A DNA stretch of 64,000 bases, taken from NCBI RefSeq assembly GCF_002258215.1, contig NZ_NEFY01000006.1, positions 1 through 64,000 of the forward strand, given 5' to 3'. Each line of letters opens with the position of its first letter. The first letter of the stretch is position 1. The translations under genes and the position numbers were made by a program. The notes under the pieces are model-generated. The model was not told the DNA's origin. It did no database searches and saw only the letters and a list, made by a program, of their open reading frames with translations. The stretch comes from Marinobacter vinifirmus (lineage in GTDB: Bacteria > Pseudomonadota > Gammaproteobacteria > Pseudomonadales > Oleiphilaceae). Of this stretch, positions 14,918 through 25,580 are shown piece after piece.

Positions 14918-17329
14918 ATGGCTGTACCTGCGGCGTTAACCGAGGACCAGATTTACCACCGCTGTCCGCCTGAAAAGCTGGATTTCGACACCACGGATGC
15001 ACTGGAAGACCTGGAATTGCCGTTCGGGCAGGACCGGGTGCTCCGGGCACTGGAGTTCGGAGCCAGTATGGCCGCCAGTGGCTTCAACCTGTTTGTGCTG
15101 GGCCCCTCGGGCGCCGGCAAGCATGAACTGGTGAAGCGTTTTCTGGCCACCCACGCCGCAGGCAAGCCGGTGCCGTGTGACTGGTGCCATGTTTTTAACT
15201 TTCAGCAGTCAGACAAACCTGGCGCTATCGAGTTGCCGCCGGGCGAGGGTCGCAAGTTCAAAAGCGACATGAACGACCTGGCCAACGAGCTGAAAACGGC
15301 TATTCCCGCTACCTTCGAGAGCGAGGAATACCAGGCCCGGATTCAGGAGCTTCAGGAAGAGGTCACCCGGCGGCAGCAAAAAGGCCTGTTTGCCATCCAG
15401 GAAGAGGCAAACGCCAACAATATTGCCATGATCACCACGCCGGCCGGCTTTACCTTTGCGCCCATGCGCAATGGCGAAGTCATCGAGCCCGAGGAATACA
15501 AGAAATTCTCTGATGAAGAGAAGGAGCTTGTCGAAGCCAAGGTGGAAGACCTGCAGAAGAAGCTGCAGCAGGCGATTCAGCAGGTTCCCCGGTTGCGCAA
15601 GGAAGTGCGGGAACGGATACATCAGCTCAATGAAGAGATGGTGCAGCTCACGCTTGGCGGCCCCATTGGCGAACTGCGTGAGAAATGGAGCCATGTTCCG
15701 GCGGTGGTCGCCCACCTGGATTCGGTGCGGGAAGACGTGGTGGAGCACGCTGAGGCCTTCCAGGATAACGAGAACGGTGCGCCTGCCGGGTTGCTGAACC
15801 GGTATCGGGTGAACCTGCTGGTCGACAATGCAGAAACCCGGGGCGCACCGGTGGTCTATGAAGACCTGCCCAACCATCAACACCTGACCGGGCAGATCGA
15901 ACACCGGGCCCACCAGGGCAACCTGTACACAGATTTCACCCTGATCCGTGCCGGCTCTTTGCACCGGGCTAATGGTGGTTACCTGATCCTGGATGCCCGC
16001 CGCATCCTCACCCAGCCACTGGCCTGGGAGAGCCTGAAGCGGATTCTGTTCTCCGGTGAAATCCGCATTGAGTCGCTGGAGCGTTTGTATGGCCTGGCGA
16101 CCACCGTCAGCCAGCAGCCGGAGCCGATCCCCCTGAACGTGAAGGTGGTTCTGGTGGGTGACCGGATGTTGTATTACCTGTTGTCCCACTACGACCCGGA
16201 TTTCCTGGACCTGTTCAAGGTGGAAGCCGATTTTGAAGACGACCTGGACCGGGACGACCAGAGCTATCCCCTGTATGCCCGGGTGATTGCCACCATGGCG
16301 CCGTCGTCCGGCATCCGTGCGCTGGACCGTGCGGCCGTTGCCCGGGTAATCGAGCATGCGAGCCGGCTGGCCAGTGACCAGAAAAAGCTCACCGCCCATG
16401 ACCGCGTGCTGAAAGACTTGCTCAGCGAGGCCGACCACTGGGCATCCCAGGCTGGTAGTGCCCGCATTGAAGTGGTTCACGTGCAGCAGGCCATTGATGA
16501 GCGGGAATACCGTGCCAGCCGTATCCGTGAGCGCAGCCTGGAGCAGATTCGCCGGGGCGTGATGATGATTGCCACCGAAGGCGAACAGGCAGCACAGATC
16601 AATGGCTTGTCGGTTCTGCAGATTGGCGCTACCCGCTTCGGCCAGCCCACCCGCATAACCGCGACGGCCCGCCCCGGCAAAGGCCAGGTGGTGGATATCG
16701 AGCGGGAAGCCAAGCTTGGCGGACCCATTCACAGCAAGGCGGTGATGATCCTGTCCCGCTTCCTGGCCAACCGCTATGCGCCTCTGGGCGAGTTGTCGTT
16801 GTCGGCCAGCCTGGCTTTTGAGCAGTCCTACGGGGGCGTGGAAGGGGATTCGGCGTCGGTGGCGGAAACCTGCGTGTTGCTGTCGGCGATTACCGGCGTT
16901 CCCCTGAAGCAATCTCTGGCCGTGACCGGTTCCATGAACCAGCACGGCGAGGTTCAGGCCGTGGGCGGTGTAAACGAAAAAATCGAAGGCTTCTTCAATG
17001 TGTGCACACAAGCCAGGGGCGTGAATGGTCATGGCGCCCTGTTGCCGGCCAGCAACGTGGAACACCTGATGCTCAATGAACAGGTTCGTGACGCCGTGCG
17101 GGAAGGACGGTTCACTATCTATCCGCTCAGCCACATCGACCAGGCCATTGAGCTGATGACCGGTATGGAAGCCGGTGTTCCCGATGCTGATGGCGTTTAC
17201 CCGGAGAACACGTTCAACCGGCTGGTGGCGGATCGGCTGGCGGAGTTTGCCGAAGTTGGCAAGAAGAAAGGCGACGGCAAGGAGAACGGCAACGGAGGCA
17301 ATGGCAATGGCAACAACAGCGACGACTGA
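14918..17329 (+). CDS. Lon-like ATP-dependent protease (YcbZ/LonB-like)
   Basis: This 803-residue single-chain AAA+ protease has Walker A GPSGAGKHE near 62-70. A long coiled-coil insertion (about 120-235) and an ATPase domain follow. The C-terminal Lon-type serine-lysine protease has Ser645 in GDSAS and Lys688 in NEKIEGFF. The protein ends in a low-complexity Lys/Gly/Asn/Asp tail. It lacks the N-terminal substrate domain of classical Lon. Adjacent uspA-like and ftsH genes suggest a protein-quality or stress cluster. A very long antisense frame over this gene is a shadow. Confidence 0.92.
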   Translation: MAVPAALTEDQIYHRCPPEKLDFDTTDALEDLELPFGQDRVLRALEFGASMAASGFNLFVLGPSGAGKHELVKRFLATHAAGKPVPCDWCHVFNFQQSDKPGAIELPPGEGRKFKSDMNDLANELKTAIPATFESEEYQARIQELQEEVTRRQQKGLFAIQEEANANNIAMITTPAGFTFAPMRNGEVIEPEEYKKFSDEEKELVEAKVEDLQKKLQQAIQQVPRLRKEVRERIHQLNEEMVQLTLGGPIGELREKWSHVPAVVAHLDSVREDVVEHAEAFQDNENGAPAGLLNRYRVNLLVDNAETRGAPVVYEDLPNHQHLTGQIEHRAHQGNLYTDFTLIRAGSLHRANGGYLILDARRILTQPLAWESLKRILFSGEIRIESLERLYGLATTVSQQPEPIPLNVKVVLVGDRMLYYLLSHYDPDFLDLFKVEADFEDDLDRDDQSYPLYARVIATMAPSSGIRALDRAAVARVIEHASRLASDQKKLTAHDRVLKDLLSEADHWASQAGSARIEVVHVQQAIDEREYRASRIRERSLEQIRRGVMMIATEGEQAAQINGLSVLQIGATRFGQPTRITATARPGKGQVVDIEREAKLGGPIHSKAVMILSRFLANRYAPLGELSLSASLAFEQSYGGVEGDSASVAETCVLLSAITGVPLKQSLAVTGSMNQHGEVQAVGGVNEKIEGFFNVCTQARGVNGHGALLPASNVEHLMLNEQVRDAVREGRFTIYPLSHIDQAIELMTGMEAGVPDADGVYPENTFNRLVADRLAEFAEVGKKKGDGKENGNGGNGNGNNSDD

Positions 17330-18170
17330 CAAACCGGACGCACCAGCGGGCCGGGTATTGATCTTGCTGGATGGCTCGCGCCTGAGCCTTGCCGCGCTGG
17401 AAGCCGCCGCAGAGATTGCTTCGGCCCGTAATGCAGAGGTTCTGGGCATCTTTGTGGAAGAAGTTAACCTGCTGCGCACGGCGGGGTACGGCTTTGCCCG
17501 GGAAGTGGGCGGCAGTTCCGGCCTGGCCCGCCCGTTGGATTCAGCTGCAATCGAGGCCCGCATGCAGGCACTGGCCGAGGCGGCCCGCCGTTCATTACAA
17601 CAGGCGATGGCTCGTCGCGGCCTGGCCCAGACCCTGAAGCTGTGCCGGGGCCGTGTAGCGGAAGAGGTTCTGAACCTGGTGCAGCCGCAAGACCTGGTGG
17701 TGTTGGGTCGGGTTGGCTGGTCCGGTATTCCCGGAGCCCGCCTGGGTTCAACGGCCCGGGTTCTGCTTCGGCAGGCGCCGGGCGATGTGCTTCTGTGGGC
17801 GGAGCCCCGAGTGCAGCGCCAGAACCGCGTGGTGGTTCTGCTCAACCATGACCAGGGCGCCAATCACCGGGCAGTGCTTGTGGGGGCCGAGCTGGCGCGG
17901 CGCAGTCATCAACCGTTGAGCGTGTTACTGCGTACCGGTTCCGAGATAGATCAGTCGGTAGCCGAAGATATCCTGGCGTACCTGCAGAGTGAGGGCATTG
18001 CGGCGCGGGTTCGGCAGATACCGGCCGCCAGTGCCGGTGCTGCCGTGCGGGCCATGCAGGAGGAGGGGGCCAGCCAGCTGGTGGTCAGCCGCAGCTGCAG
18101 CCTGTTCGCCGATCAGGGCGCGGAAGCCCTGTTGTCGGCCCTGAACCTGCCGGTTACGGTAACGCCCTGA
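17307..18170 (+). CDS. universal stress protein, tandem UspA type
   Basis: I start this at ATG 17307, eight bases after GGAGG and inside the end of the protease gene, with which it overlaps by 23 bases. The 287-residue product has two Usp-like halves: VLILLDGSRLSLAALEAAAEIA...VLGIFVEEVN, then NRVVVLLNHDQGANHRAVLVGAELARR...LSVLLR. The ATP-binding glycine motif is not obvious. Its partner role with the Lon-like protease is inference from overlap. Confidence 0.8.
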   Translation: MATTATTDKPDAPAGRVLILLDGSRLSLAALEAAAEIASARNAEVLGIFVEEVNLLRTAGYGFAREVGGSSGLARPLDSAAIEARMQALAEAARRSLQQAMARRGLAQTLKLCRGRVAEEVLNLVQPQDLVVLGRVGWSGIPGARLGSTARVLLRQAPGDVLLWAEPRVQRQNRVVVLLNHDQGANHRAVLVGAELARRSHQPLSVLLRTGSEIDQSVAEDILAYLQSEGIAARVRQIPAASAGAAVRAMQEEGASQLVVSRSCSLFADQGAEALLSALNLPVTVTP

Positions 18171-18185
18171 CCGGATGTGCGGCGC

Positions 18186-20075
18186 TCAGGCAATCTTGCG
18201 ATTGCCGGCGTCGTTCAGTACCTGTTCGATTTCCTCGGATTCCATGGTTTCCCGCTCCATCACCGCCTTGGCCAGGGCATCCAGTTCTTTGCGGTGCTCA
18301 GTCAGAAAGGCGACGGTAAAACGCTCCAGGTCCATCAGCTGGGTCTGGATTTCGGAATCGATCATTTCGGCAAGCTTTTCGCTGTATTCCCGGGGTGCGC
18401 CCATTTCGCGGCCGAGGAATACATGCTCTTCACCAATGCCAAGCCCCAGGGGCCCCACCTTTTCGCTCATACCCCACTGGCCGATCATCCGGCGCAACAG
18501 TTTGGTGGCTTCTTTCAGGTCGTTCTGGGCACCGGTGCTGACTTCCCCGTAAATGATTTTCTCCGCAGAGCGGCCACCCAGCATCACTTTGATGCGATCC
18601 CGAAGGTAGCTTTCGGTGTAGTTGTATTTGTCTTCCCGGGGAGTCTGTTCAGTAACGCCCATGGCCATGCCGTGGGGGATGATGGTCACCTTGGTAAGCG
18701 GGTCGGCTTTGGGCATGTAATACGCCATCAGCGCGTGGCCACATTCGTGGTAGGCCACCACTTCACGTTCCTCCGGGGTCAGCTGGGAGTCCCGCTCTTC
18801 GCCCAGGATGATTCTGTCGCGGGCTACTTCGAAGCAGTGCGCGGTGACCTCATCCCGGTTTTCCCGGGCTGCGGTCAGGGCCGCTTCGTTCACCAGGTTC
18901 TTAAGATCCGCGCCGGAAAATCCGGTGGTGCGGGCGGCCAGTTGTGCCAGGTTTACGTCGCCGGCCAGGGGCACTTTGCGCACGTGGACTTTCAGGATGG
19001 CTTCCCGGGCATCTTTGTGGGGGCGGTCCAGGGTTATTTTCCGGTCAAACCGGCCGGGGCGCAGCAGGGCGCTGTCGAGCACATCCGGACGGTTGGTCGC
19101 TGCCAGCACCAGGACGTTCTCGTGGGCCTCGAAACCGTCCATTTCGGTCAGGATCTGATTCAGGGTCTGCTCCCGCTCATCATGGCCACCACCGAGGCCT
19201 GCACCCCGGGAGCGGCCGATGGCATCCAGTTCGTCGATAAAGATCAGGGCAGGGGCTTCCTTGCGGGCATTCTGGAACATATCCCGCACCCGGGCGGCAC
19301 CCACGCCCACGAACATTTCGATGAATTCCGAGGCACTGATGCTGAAAAACGGCACTTCGGCTTCACCGGCAATGGCCCGGGCCAGCAGGGTTTTACCGGT
19401 GCCCGGCGGGCCCACCAGCAATACGCCCTTGGGCATAACGGCGCCCAGCCGGCGGTATTTCTCCGGGGTTTTCAGGAAGTCGATAATCTCGGAGATGTCC
19501 CGCTTGGCCGACTCGATGCCGGCTACGTCATCCAGCGTGGTGGTGGAGGTTTCCTTGCGGGCCCTGCGGGCCTTTGACTTGGCATAGTCGAAGGGGCTGT
19601 TGCCGCCGGTCATGCGTTTCTGGGCCGCGCCCCAGAACCAGAACATCAGCGCCAGCAGCAATATCCAGGGCAGGAACCCGAGAATCAGCTCCTGCCACCA
19701 GGGCCTGCCAGAGCGGGCTCCGCGAATGGTGACTTCCTGCCGTTCCAGCAAGGCCAGCAGCTCCGTGTCTTCAACCGGCGGGCGCACGGTGTTAAAGCTG
19801 CGCGACGCCGGGCCGGTATCAGAGCTGAACTGGCTGCTGCCGGAGTCTGTAAACTGGCCACGGATTTCCTCGTTCTGCAGAGTCACTTCCGAGACCTGGC
19901 CACTCAACACGGCTTCCTTGAACTCCGAGTAGGCCAGTTCCTGTTGTTGCGGCTGGCCGCTGTCCTGTAGCCACAGAAACATCAGGAAGATGGCCGCGCT
20001 TAACCATAAAAATGACAACTGGTTAGGTACGGCCGGTGGTGGCGTCTGGTCTTGTCCTTGCTTTTCAGGTTCCAT
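18186..20075 (-). CDS. ftsH: FtsH-type zinc metalloprotease with HECGH variant
   Basis: This 629-residue membrane AAA+ protease has transmembrane helices at about 22-36 and 130-148 with a periplasmic domain between them. Walker A is GPPGTGKT (222-229), the second region of homology is around [20 protein letters not shown], and the zinc site is HECGH at 443-447. The canonical motif is HEAGH; the Ala to Cys change does not remove ligands but adds a thiol beside the metal. FtsH degrades membrane and regulatory proteins. This may be a second FtsH, because the neighbours are not the usual rlmE/folP. It is convergent with the usp gene. Confidence 0.92.
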   Translation of the reverse strand: MEPEKQGQDQTPPPAVPNQLSFLWLSAAIFLMFLWLQDSGQPQQQELAYSEFKEAVLSGQVSEVTLQNEEIRGQFTDSGSSQFSSDTGPASRSFNTVRPPVEDTELLALLERQEVTIRGARSGRPWWQELILGFLPWILLLALMFWFWGAAQKRMTGGNSPFDYAKSKARRARKETSTTTLDDVAGIESAKRDISEIIDFLKTPEKYRRLGAVMPKGVLLVGPPGTGKTLLARAIAGEAEVPFFSISASEFIEMFVGVGAARVRDMFQNARKEAPALIFIDELDAIGRSRGAGLGGGHDEREQTLNQILTEMDGFEAHENVLVLAATNRPDVLDSALLRPGRFDRKITLDRPHKDAREAILKVHVRKVPLAGDVNLAQLAARTTGFSGADLKNLVNEAALTAARENRDEVTAHCFEVARDRIILGEERDSQLTPEEREVVAYHECGHALMAYYMPKADPLTKVTIIPHGMAMGVTEQTPREDKYNYTESYLRDRIKVMLGGRSAEKIIYGEVSTGAQNDLKEATKLLRRMIGQWGMSEKVGPLGLGIGEEHVFLGREMGAPREYSEKLAEMIDSEIQTQLMDLERFTVAFLTEHRKELDALAKAVMERETMESEEIEQVLNDAGNRKIA

Positions 20076-20093
20076 TACTACGTTCCTGTCTGA

Positions 20094-21854
20094 TTAGAAG
20101 CCCATGGCGGATGAAGTGCTTCGCCTGGGGTCGGCGCCGCCAAACAGGGTGCCGTCTTCGCCGATCATGATGCTCTGAATGGCGCCCATGGCGGTACTGG
20201 TACTCACCACATGGCCCCGGGACTCAAGCAATTCGATAGTGTCCTGGCTGATGCCCTGTTCGATGCGAATCTCATCCGGCAGCCACTGATGGTGCATGCG
20301 GGGGGCGCTGACGGCACTCTGTATGTTCATATTATGGTCGATCACATTCATCACTACCTGCAAGGTGGTGGTGATAATACGAGAGCCGCCCGGGCTGCCG
20401 GTGACCAGAACATTCTTGCCGTCTTTACGCACGATAGTGGGCGACATGGAGCTGAGCATACGCTTGCCTGGTTCAATCTTGTTGGCTTCGCCACCAATCA
20501 GGCCGTAGGCGTTGGCGGCGCCTGGCTTGGCGCTGAAGTCGTCCATTTCATTGTTCAGCAAAAAGCCTGCGCCGGCCACGGTGATGCCGGAGCCGTAGCT
20601 GAAATTGATGGTGTAGGTGTTGGATACGGCATTGCCCCAACGGTCCACCACCGAGAAGTGGGTGGTTTCCGGGCTTTCAAATACCGCGGGCTGGCCGGGC
20701 TTGATCTCGAGGGACGGGCGGGCCTTGTCCGGGGCAATGCCTTTGCGCAGTTCTGCGGCGTAGTCTTTGCTCGTCAGCCCGGCCAGGGGCACCTCCACAA
20801 AGTCGGTGTCGCCCAGGTATTCGGCCCGGTCGGCGTAGGCCAGCTTCATGGCTTCGGCCATGTGGTGCAGGGTGTTGGCGGAATTGTGCCCCCATTCGCC
20901 AATGGGGAAGTGTTCAAGAATATTCAGGATCTGGACGATGTGGGTGCCGCCAGAAGAGGGCGGTGACATGGAGAAAATATCGTACCCCCGGTAGTTCCCC
21001 TGTACCGGCTGGCGGACCGCAGGCTGATAGCTGGCCAGGTCCTCCAGGGTAATCAGCCCGTCGCCGCGCTGCATTTCTTCCACGATCAGCCGGGCGGTTT
21101 CGCCCCGGTAAAAGCCCTCGATGCCCTGATCAGCAATGCGTTGAAGGGTAGCGGCCAGCTCCGGTTGCCTGAACGTTTCCCCCGGCTGCGGTGCGGAGCC
21201 GTCTTCCTTATAGAAGGTATCGCGGGTGGCGGGCCAGCGTTGCAGGCGATCCCGGGCCTGTTCCAGCCCCTCGGTAAACCGGTGTGGCACTACAAAGCCG
21301 TCCCTGGCCAGGCGAATGGCCGGCGCCAGGGCTTCTTTCAGCGACAGGGTGCCATGGCGTTCAAGGGCCATGGCCAGGCCAGCCACGGTGCCGGGAACGC
21401 CCGCGGCTTTATGGCTGAACCGGCTGCGCTCGTTCACCACATTGCCGTCTTCATCCTGGAACATGGTTTCGGTGGCGGCCGCCGGCGCGGTTTCCCGGTA
21501 GTCAATGGCTTCCGGTGCGGAGCCATCGCCCGGCGCGTAGAGCAGGAAGCCGCCACCACCGATGTTGCCGGAGCGGGGCTGGGTGACAGCCAGGGCAAAG
21601 CCGGCGGTTACCGCAGCGTCTACGGCGTTACCGCTGTTCTTGAGAACCTGCAGGGCCACTTCCGACGCCAGTGTGTGGCTGGTGGCCACCATGCCCTGGG
21701 TGCCTTGAACGGGATGAAAGCGCTCGCCTTCCAGAATGGCCTGGTTACTGGCTGCCGCAGCAGTGGTTGCAACTGCGAACAAGCTGGCGGCTGTAAGGCG
21801 CCACAGGCCCCTCAGAGGGATTTTCTTTAAAAGGCTGTGGTTGAGTCTGTCCAT
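20094..21854 (-). CDS. ggt: gamma-glutamyltransferase
   Basis: This 586-residue periplasmic enzyme precursor has a signal peptide ending around AAAAS (about residue 36). The autoprocessing site is TTHFSVVD at about 397, where the first Thr becomes the nucleophile of the small subunit, and the substrate loop SPPSSGG is at 298-304. It cleaves or transfers the gamma-glutamyl group of glutathione. Its length matches the family. It is adjacent to ftsH in the same direction, but its own start lies 145 bases from the divergent purU. Confidence 0.94.
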   Translation of the reverse strand: MDRLNHSLLKKIPLRGLWRLTAASLFAVATTAAAASNQAILEGERFHPVQGTQGMVATSHTLASEVALQVLKNSGNAVDAAVTAGFALAVTQPRSGNIGGGGFLLYAPGDGSAPEAIDYRETAPAAATETMFQDEDGNVVNERSRFSHKAAGVPGTVAGLAMALERHGTLSLKEALAPAIRLARDGFVVPHRFTEGLEQARDRLQRWPATRDTFYKEDGSAPQPGETFRQPELAATLQRIADQGIEGFYRGETARLIVEEMQRGDGLITLEDLASYQPAVRQPVQGNYRGYDIFSMSPPSSGGTHIVQILNILEHFPIGEWGHNSANTLHHMAEAMKLAYADRAEYLGDTDFVEVPLAGLTSKDYAAELRKGIAPDKARPSLEIKPGQPAVFESPETTHFSVVDRWGNAVSNTYTINFSYGSGITVAGAGFLLNNEMDDFSAKPGAANAYGLIGGEANKIEPGKRMLSSMSPTIVRKDGKNVLVTGSPGGSRIITTTLQVVMNVIDHNMNIQSAVSAPRMHHQWLPDEIRIEQGISQDTIELLESRGHVVSTSTAMGAIQSIMIGEDGTLFGGADPRRSTSSAMGF

Positions 21855-21998
21855 GCGCTCACTCCTCGTTTCTGGCTTTCAGATAGGCTATCATAGCCGG
21901 TCATTTTTAACGGTGCGTTCCGATCGTTTGCCGCAAACTTTGTTTTGCCGGTTCCCCGTCGCACCCGCTTTCCCGGATTCAAGTTAAGGAAAGGCTTC

Positions 21999-22853
21999 AT
22001 GGAGCATACCTATCGTCTTGTTATTTCCTGCCCGGACCGGGTAGGAATTGTTGCCAAGGTGAGTAATTTCCTGTCCACCTACAATGGCTGGATTACCGAG
22101 GCGAGCCACCACTCAGATACCCAGTCCGGCTGGTTCTTCATGCGGCACGAGATCAAGGCCGAATCGATTCCGTTCGGGCTGGACCAGTTCCGCGCAGCCT
22201 TCGAGCCGATTGCCCGCGAGTTCAACATGAACTGGCACATTGCCGATTCTGCCCGCCCCAAGCGGGTGATCCTGATGTGCAGCAAGGAATCCCACTGCCT
22301 GGCCGACCTGTTGCACCGCTGGCACAGCAAGGAACTCAACTGCGAAATCGTGGCGGTTATCTCGAACCACGATGACCTGCGCCGGATGGTGGAATGGCAT
22401 GACATTCCCTACCACCACGTGCCGGTGAGCAAGGAAAACAAGGCCGAAGCCTTTGCCCACATTGAAGAGCTGTTCGCACAGTACGAAACCGATGTGGTGG
22501 TTCTGGCCCGTTACATGCAAATCCTGCCGGCTGCCCTGTGTGAAAAGTATGCGGGCAAGGTGATCAATATCCACCACAGCTTCCTGCCGTCTTTCGCTGG
22601 TGCCCGGCCATACCACCAGGCTTACAGCCGTGGTGTGAAGCTGATTGGAGCTACCTGCCACTACGTAACCCAGGATCTTGATGAAGGCCCGATCATCGAG
22701 CAGGACGTTATTCGCATCAGCCATCGCGACTCCATCGAAGACATGGTTCGCCTTGGTAAGGACGTTGAGAAGAACGTACTGGCCCGCGGGCTCCGGTCGC
22801 ATGTTGAAGACCGCGTGATTACCTATGAAAACAAGACCGTAGTGTTTGATTAA
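21999..22853 (+). CDS. purU: formyltetrahydrofolate deformylase
   Basis: This 284-residue cytoplasmic enzyme starts at ATG 21999, after AAGGAAAGG. An N-terminal ACT domain (YRLVISCPDRVGIVAKVSNFL) is followed by a formyltransferase-fold domain with VINIHHSFLPSFAGARPYHQA and the acidic TQDLDEGPIIEQD. It hydrolyses 10-formyl-THF to formate and THF, supplying formate for PurT and balancing one-carbon pools. A hairpin at 22859-22894 follows the stop. Confidence 0.95.
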   Translation: MEHTYRLVISCPDRVGIVAKVSNFLSTYNGWITEASHHSDTQSGWFFMRHEIKAESIPFGLDQFRAAFEPIAREFNMNWHIADSARPKRVILMCSKESHCLADLLHRWHSKELNCEIVAVISNHDDLRRMVEWHDIPYHHVPVSKENKAEAFAHIEELFAQYETDVVVLARYMQILPAALCEKYAGKVINIHHSFLPSFAGARPYHQAYSRGVKLIGATCHYVTQDLDEGPIIEQDVIRISHRDSIEDMVRLGKDVEKNVLARGLRSHVEDRVITYENKTVVFD

Positions 22854-22858
22854 GGCTT

Positions 22859-22894
22859 TACCACAGTTGCCCCGGCGAGGGGTGGACTGTGGTA
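22859..22894. terminator. hairpin between purU and gyrA
   Basis: TACCACAGT (22859-22867) and ACTGTGGTA (22886-22894) flank an inner CCCC/GGGG stem. There is no T-tract, so it may be a weak terminator for purU or an upstream control element for gyrA. Confidence 0.45.
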
Positions 22895-22979
22895 TGCTTG
22901 GCGGCTTGTTGAAGAATAAATGTGGGTGCGGAAAAAGGCCCCGTAACGACTTCCAGATAACGCAAAGGAACCTTTCTCG

Positions 22980-25580
22980 ATGGGTGAGTTAGCCAAAGAG
23001 ATCCTGCCGGTCAATATTGAAGACGAATTGAAACAGTCCTACCTCGATTACGCCATGAGCGTTATCGTTGGCCGGGCCCTGCCGGATGTGCGCGACGGCC
23101 TCAAGCCGGTGCACCGGCGGGTTCTGTTCGCCATGTCCGAGCTGGGTAACGACTGGAACAAGGCGTACAAGAAGTCTGCCCGTGTGGTGGGTGACGTTAT
23201 CGGTAAATACCACCCCCATGGCGACTCTGCGGTATACGACACCATCGTTCGTATGGCTCAGCCGTTTTCGCTGCGCTACCCGCTGGTTGATGGCCAGGGT
23301 AACTTCGGTTCCATCGACGGCGACAACGCGGCCGCCATGCGTTACACCGAAATCCGCATGGAGAAGATGGCGCACTCGCTGCTGGCGGACCTGGAAAAGG
23401 AAACGGTCGACTACGTAGACAACTACGACGGCACCGAGCGTATTCCGGAAGTCCTGCCCACCCGCGTACCGAACCTGCTGGTGAACGGCTCCTCCGGTAT
23501 CGCCGTGGGTATGGCCACCAACATTCCGCCCCACAACCTGACCGAAGTTGTTAACGGCTGCCTGGCGCTGATTGATAACCCGGACCTGACCATCGATGAA
23601 CTGATGGAATACATTCCGGGCCCGGATTTCCCGACCCAGGGCATCATTAACGGCCGTGCAGGCATTGTCGAGGCCTATCGCACCGGCCGTGGTCGTATTT
23701 ACATTCGTGCCCGTCACGAGATCGAGCACGACAACAAGACCAACCGCGATGCGATCATCATCACCGAGCTGCCTTACCAGCTGAACAAGGCGAAGCTGAT
23801 CGAAAAGATCGCCGAACTGGTCAAGGAAAAACGCCTTGAGGGCATTACCGAGCTGCGTGACGAGTCCAACAAGGAAGGTATCCGGGTTGTTATCGAACTG
23901 CGCCGTGGTGAAAACCCGGAAGTGGTGGTGAACAACCTGTTCGCCCACACCCAGCTGCAGACAGTGTTCGGCATCAATATGGTTGCGCTGCTGAACGGCG
24001 AGCCGAAGATCCTGAACCTGAAGCAGATGCTCGACGCCTTTGTGCGCCACCGTCGCGAAGTGGTTACCCGTCGGACCATCTATGAGCTGCGCAAGGCCCG
24101 TGAGCGTGGTCACATCCTGGAAGGCCTGACCGTAGCCCTGGCTAACATCGACGAGATGATCGAGCTGATCAAGGCTTCGCCGAGTTCTGTTGAAGCCAAG
24201 GAAAAGCTGATGTCCAAGGGCTGGGCGCCCGGCGACGTTCTGGCCATGCTGGAACGTGCTGGTGAAGATGCCTGCCGCCCGGATGACCTGCCGGAATTCT
24301 ACGGCCTGCGTGATGGCCTGTACTACCTGTCACCGGAGCAGACCCAGGCGATCCTGGATATGCGCCTGCACCGCCTGACCGGCCTGGAAACCGAAAAGCT
24401 CCAGAACGAGTACAAAGAAATCCTCGAGAAGATTGCCGGCCTGCTGGAAATCCTGGGTGATCCGGACCGCCTGATGCAGGTTATCCGTGAAGAGCTGGAA
24501 GCTGTGGTGTCCGAGTTTGGTGACGAGCGCCGTACCGAAATCACCAGTTCCCAGCGTGACCTGACCATCGCAGACCTCATTGACGAAGAAGACCTGGTGG
24601 TCACCATTTCCCACAGTGGTTATGCCAAGACCCAGGCGGTTGAAGATTACCAGGCCCAGCGCCGTGGTGGTCGCGGTAAGGCTGCCACCTCGATGAAAGA
24701 CGAAGACTTTATTGAGAAGCTGCTGGTCGCTAACTCCCACGATACCATTCTGTGCTTCTCCGACCGCGGTAAGGTGTACTGGCTGCGGGTATTCGAGATT
24801 CCCCGTGGCAGCCGTGGTTCCCGTGGTCGCCCGATGGTCAATATCCTGCCGCTGGACGAAGGTGAGCGTATTACCACCTTCCTGCCGGTGCGTGATTATC
24901 CGGAAGACCAGTTTGTGCTGATGGCTACTTCTGCCGGTGTGGTCAAGAAGACCCCGCTGCCGAACTTCTCCCGTCCGCGCAGCAGTGGCCTGATTGCCCT
25001 GAACCTGGACGAAGGCGATACCCTGATTGGTGCAGCCATCACTGACGGTTCCGCCGAGGTAATGCTGTTCTCTACCGCCGGCAAAGCGGTGCGGTTCCGC
25101 GAGGACCAGGTGCGGCCCATGAGCCGGACTGCCCGTGGTGTGCGCGGTATCAAGATGCCGGAAGGCCACCATGTGGTGTCGCTGATTATTCCGCAGGACG
25201 GTGGCGTAATTCTCACCGCCAGTGAACACGGCTACGGTAAGCGTACCGCCATCGACGAATTCCCGGCCTACAGCCGTGGCAGTCAGGGCGTTATCGCCAT
25301 GCAGTGCTCCGAGCGTAACGGCAACCTGGTAACCGCTTTGCAGCTGTTCGAAGGCGACGAGATGATGCTGATTTCGGACAAGGGCACGCTGGTGCGTACC
25401 CGTACCGATGAGGTTTCTGTACTCAGCCGGAACACCCAGGGTGTTCGCCTGATTCGCCTGGCGCAGGAAGACGAGCGCCTGGTGGGAGTTGAGCGGATTG
25501 CAGAATCTGACGATGCCGATGCGGAAGATACCGACGCGGGCGTTGACGTAGACGTTGAAGGCGAGGAAACCGAAGAATGA
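22980..25580 (+). CDS. gyrA: DNA gyrase subunit A
   Basis: This 866-residue gyrase A has catalytic Tyr122 in AAMRYTEIR. The quinolone-determining positions are Ser83 and Asp87 (GDSAVYD), the susceptible residues. Arg462 (ILDMRLHRL), the residue whose change gives CcdB resistance in E. coli, is present. A GyrA-box-like QRRGGRGK occurs around 560, and the acidic tail [11 protein letters not shown] ends the protein. With GyrB it introduces negative supercoils. Its stop overlaps the serC start (ATGA). An integron-borne ccdB in this window would target it. Confidence 0.98.
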   Translation: MGELAKEILPVNIEDELKQSYLDYAMSVIVGRALPDVRDGLKPVHRRVLFAMSELGNDWNKAYKKSARVVGDVIGKYHPHGDSAVYDTIVRMAQPFSLRYPLVDGQGNFGSIDGDNAAAMRYTEIRMEKMAHSLLADLEKETVDYVDNYDGTERIPEVLPTRVPNLLVNGSSGIAVGMATNIPPHNLTEVVNGCLALIDNPDLTIDELMEYIPGPDFPTQGIINGRAGIVEAYRTGRGRIYIRARHEIEHDNKTNRDAIIITELPYQLNKAKLIEKIAELVKEKRLEGITELRDESNKEGIRVVIELRRGENPEVVVNNLFAHTQLQTVFGINMVALLNGEPKILNLKQMLDAFVRHRREVVTRRTIYELRKARERGHILEGLTVALANIDEMIELIKASPSSVEAKEKLMSKGWAPGDVLAMLERAGEDACRPDDLPEFYGLRDGLYYLSPEQTQAILDMRLHRLTGLETEKLQNEYKEILEKIAGLLEILGDPDRLMQVIREELEAVVSEFGDERRTEITSSQRDLTIADLIDEEDLVVTISHSGYAKTQAVEDYQAQRRGGRGKAATSMKDEDFIEKLLVANSHDTILCFSDRGKVYWLRVFEIPRGSRGSRGRPMVNILPLDEGERITTFLPVRDYPEDQFVLMATSAGVVKKTPLPNFSRPRSSGLIALNLDEGDTLIGAAITDGSAEVMLFSTAGKAVRFREDQVRPMSRTARGVRGIKMPEGHHVVSLIIPQDGGVILTASEHGYGKRTAIDEFPAYSRGSQGVIAMQCSERNGNLVTALQLFEGDEMMLISDKGTLVRTRTDEVSVLSRNTQGVRLIRLAQEDERLVGVERIAESDDADAEDTDAGVDVDVEGEETEE

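Noticed and set aside
15209..17863. 884-codon antisense frame over the Lon-like gene
   Set aside because: It lies opposite a fully supported protease gene with catalytic motifs; long antisense frames are expected in GC-rich, codon-biased DNA.
22989..24113. 374-codon antisense frame over gyrA
   Set aside because: It is a shadow of gyrA with no recognisable domain.
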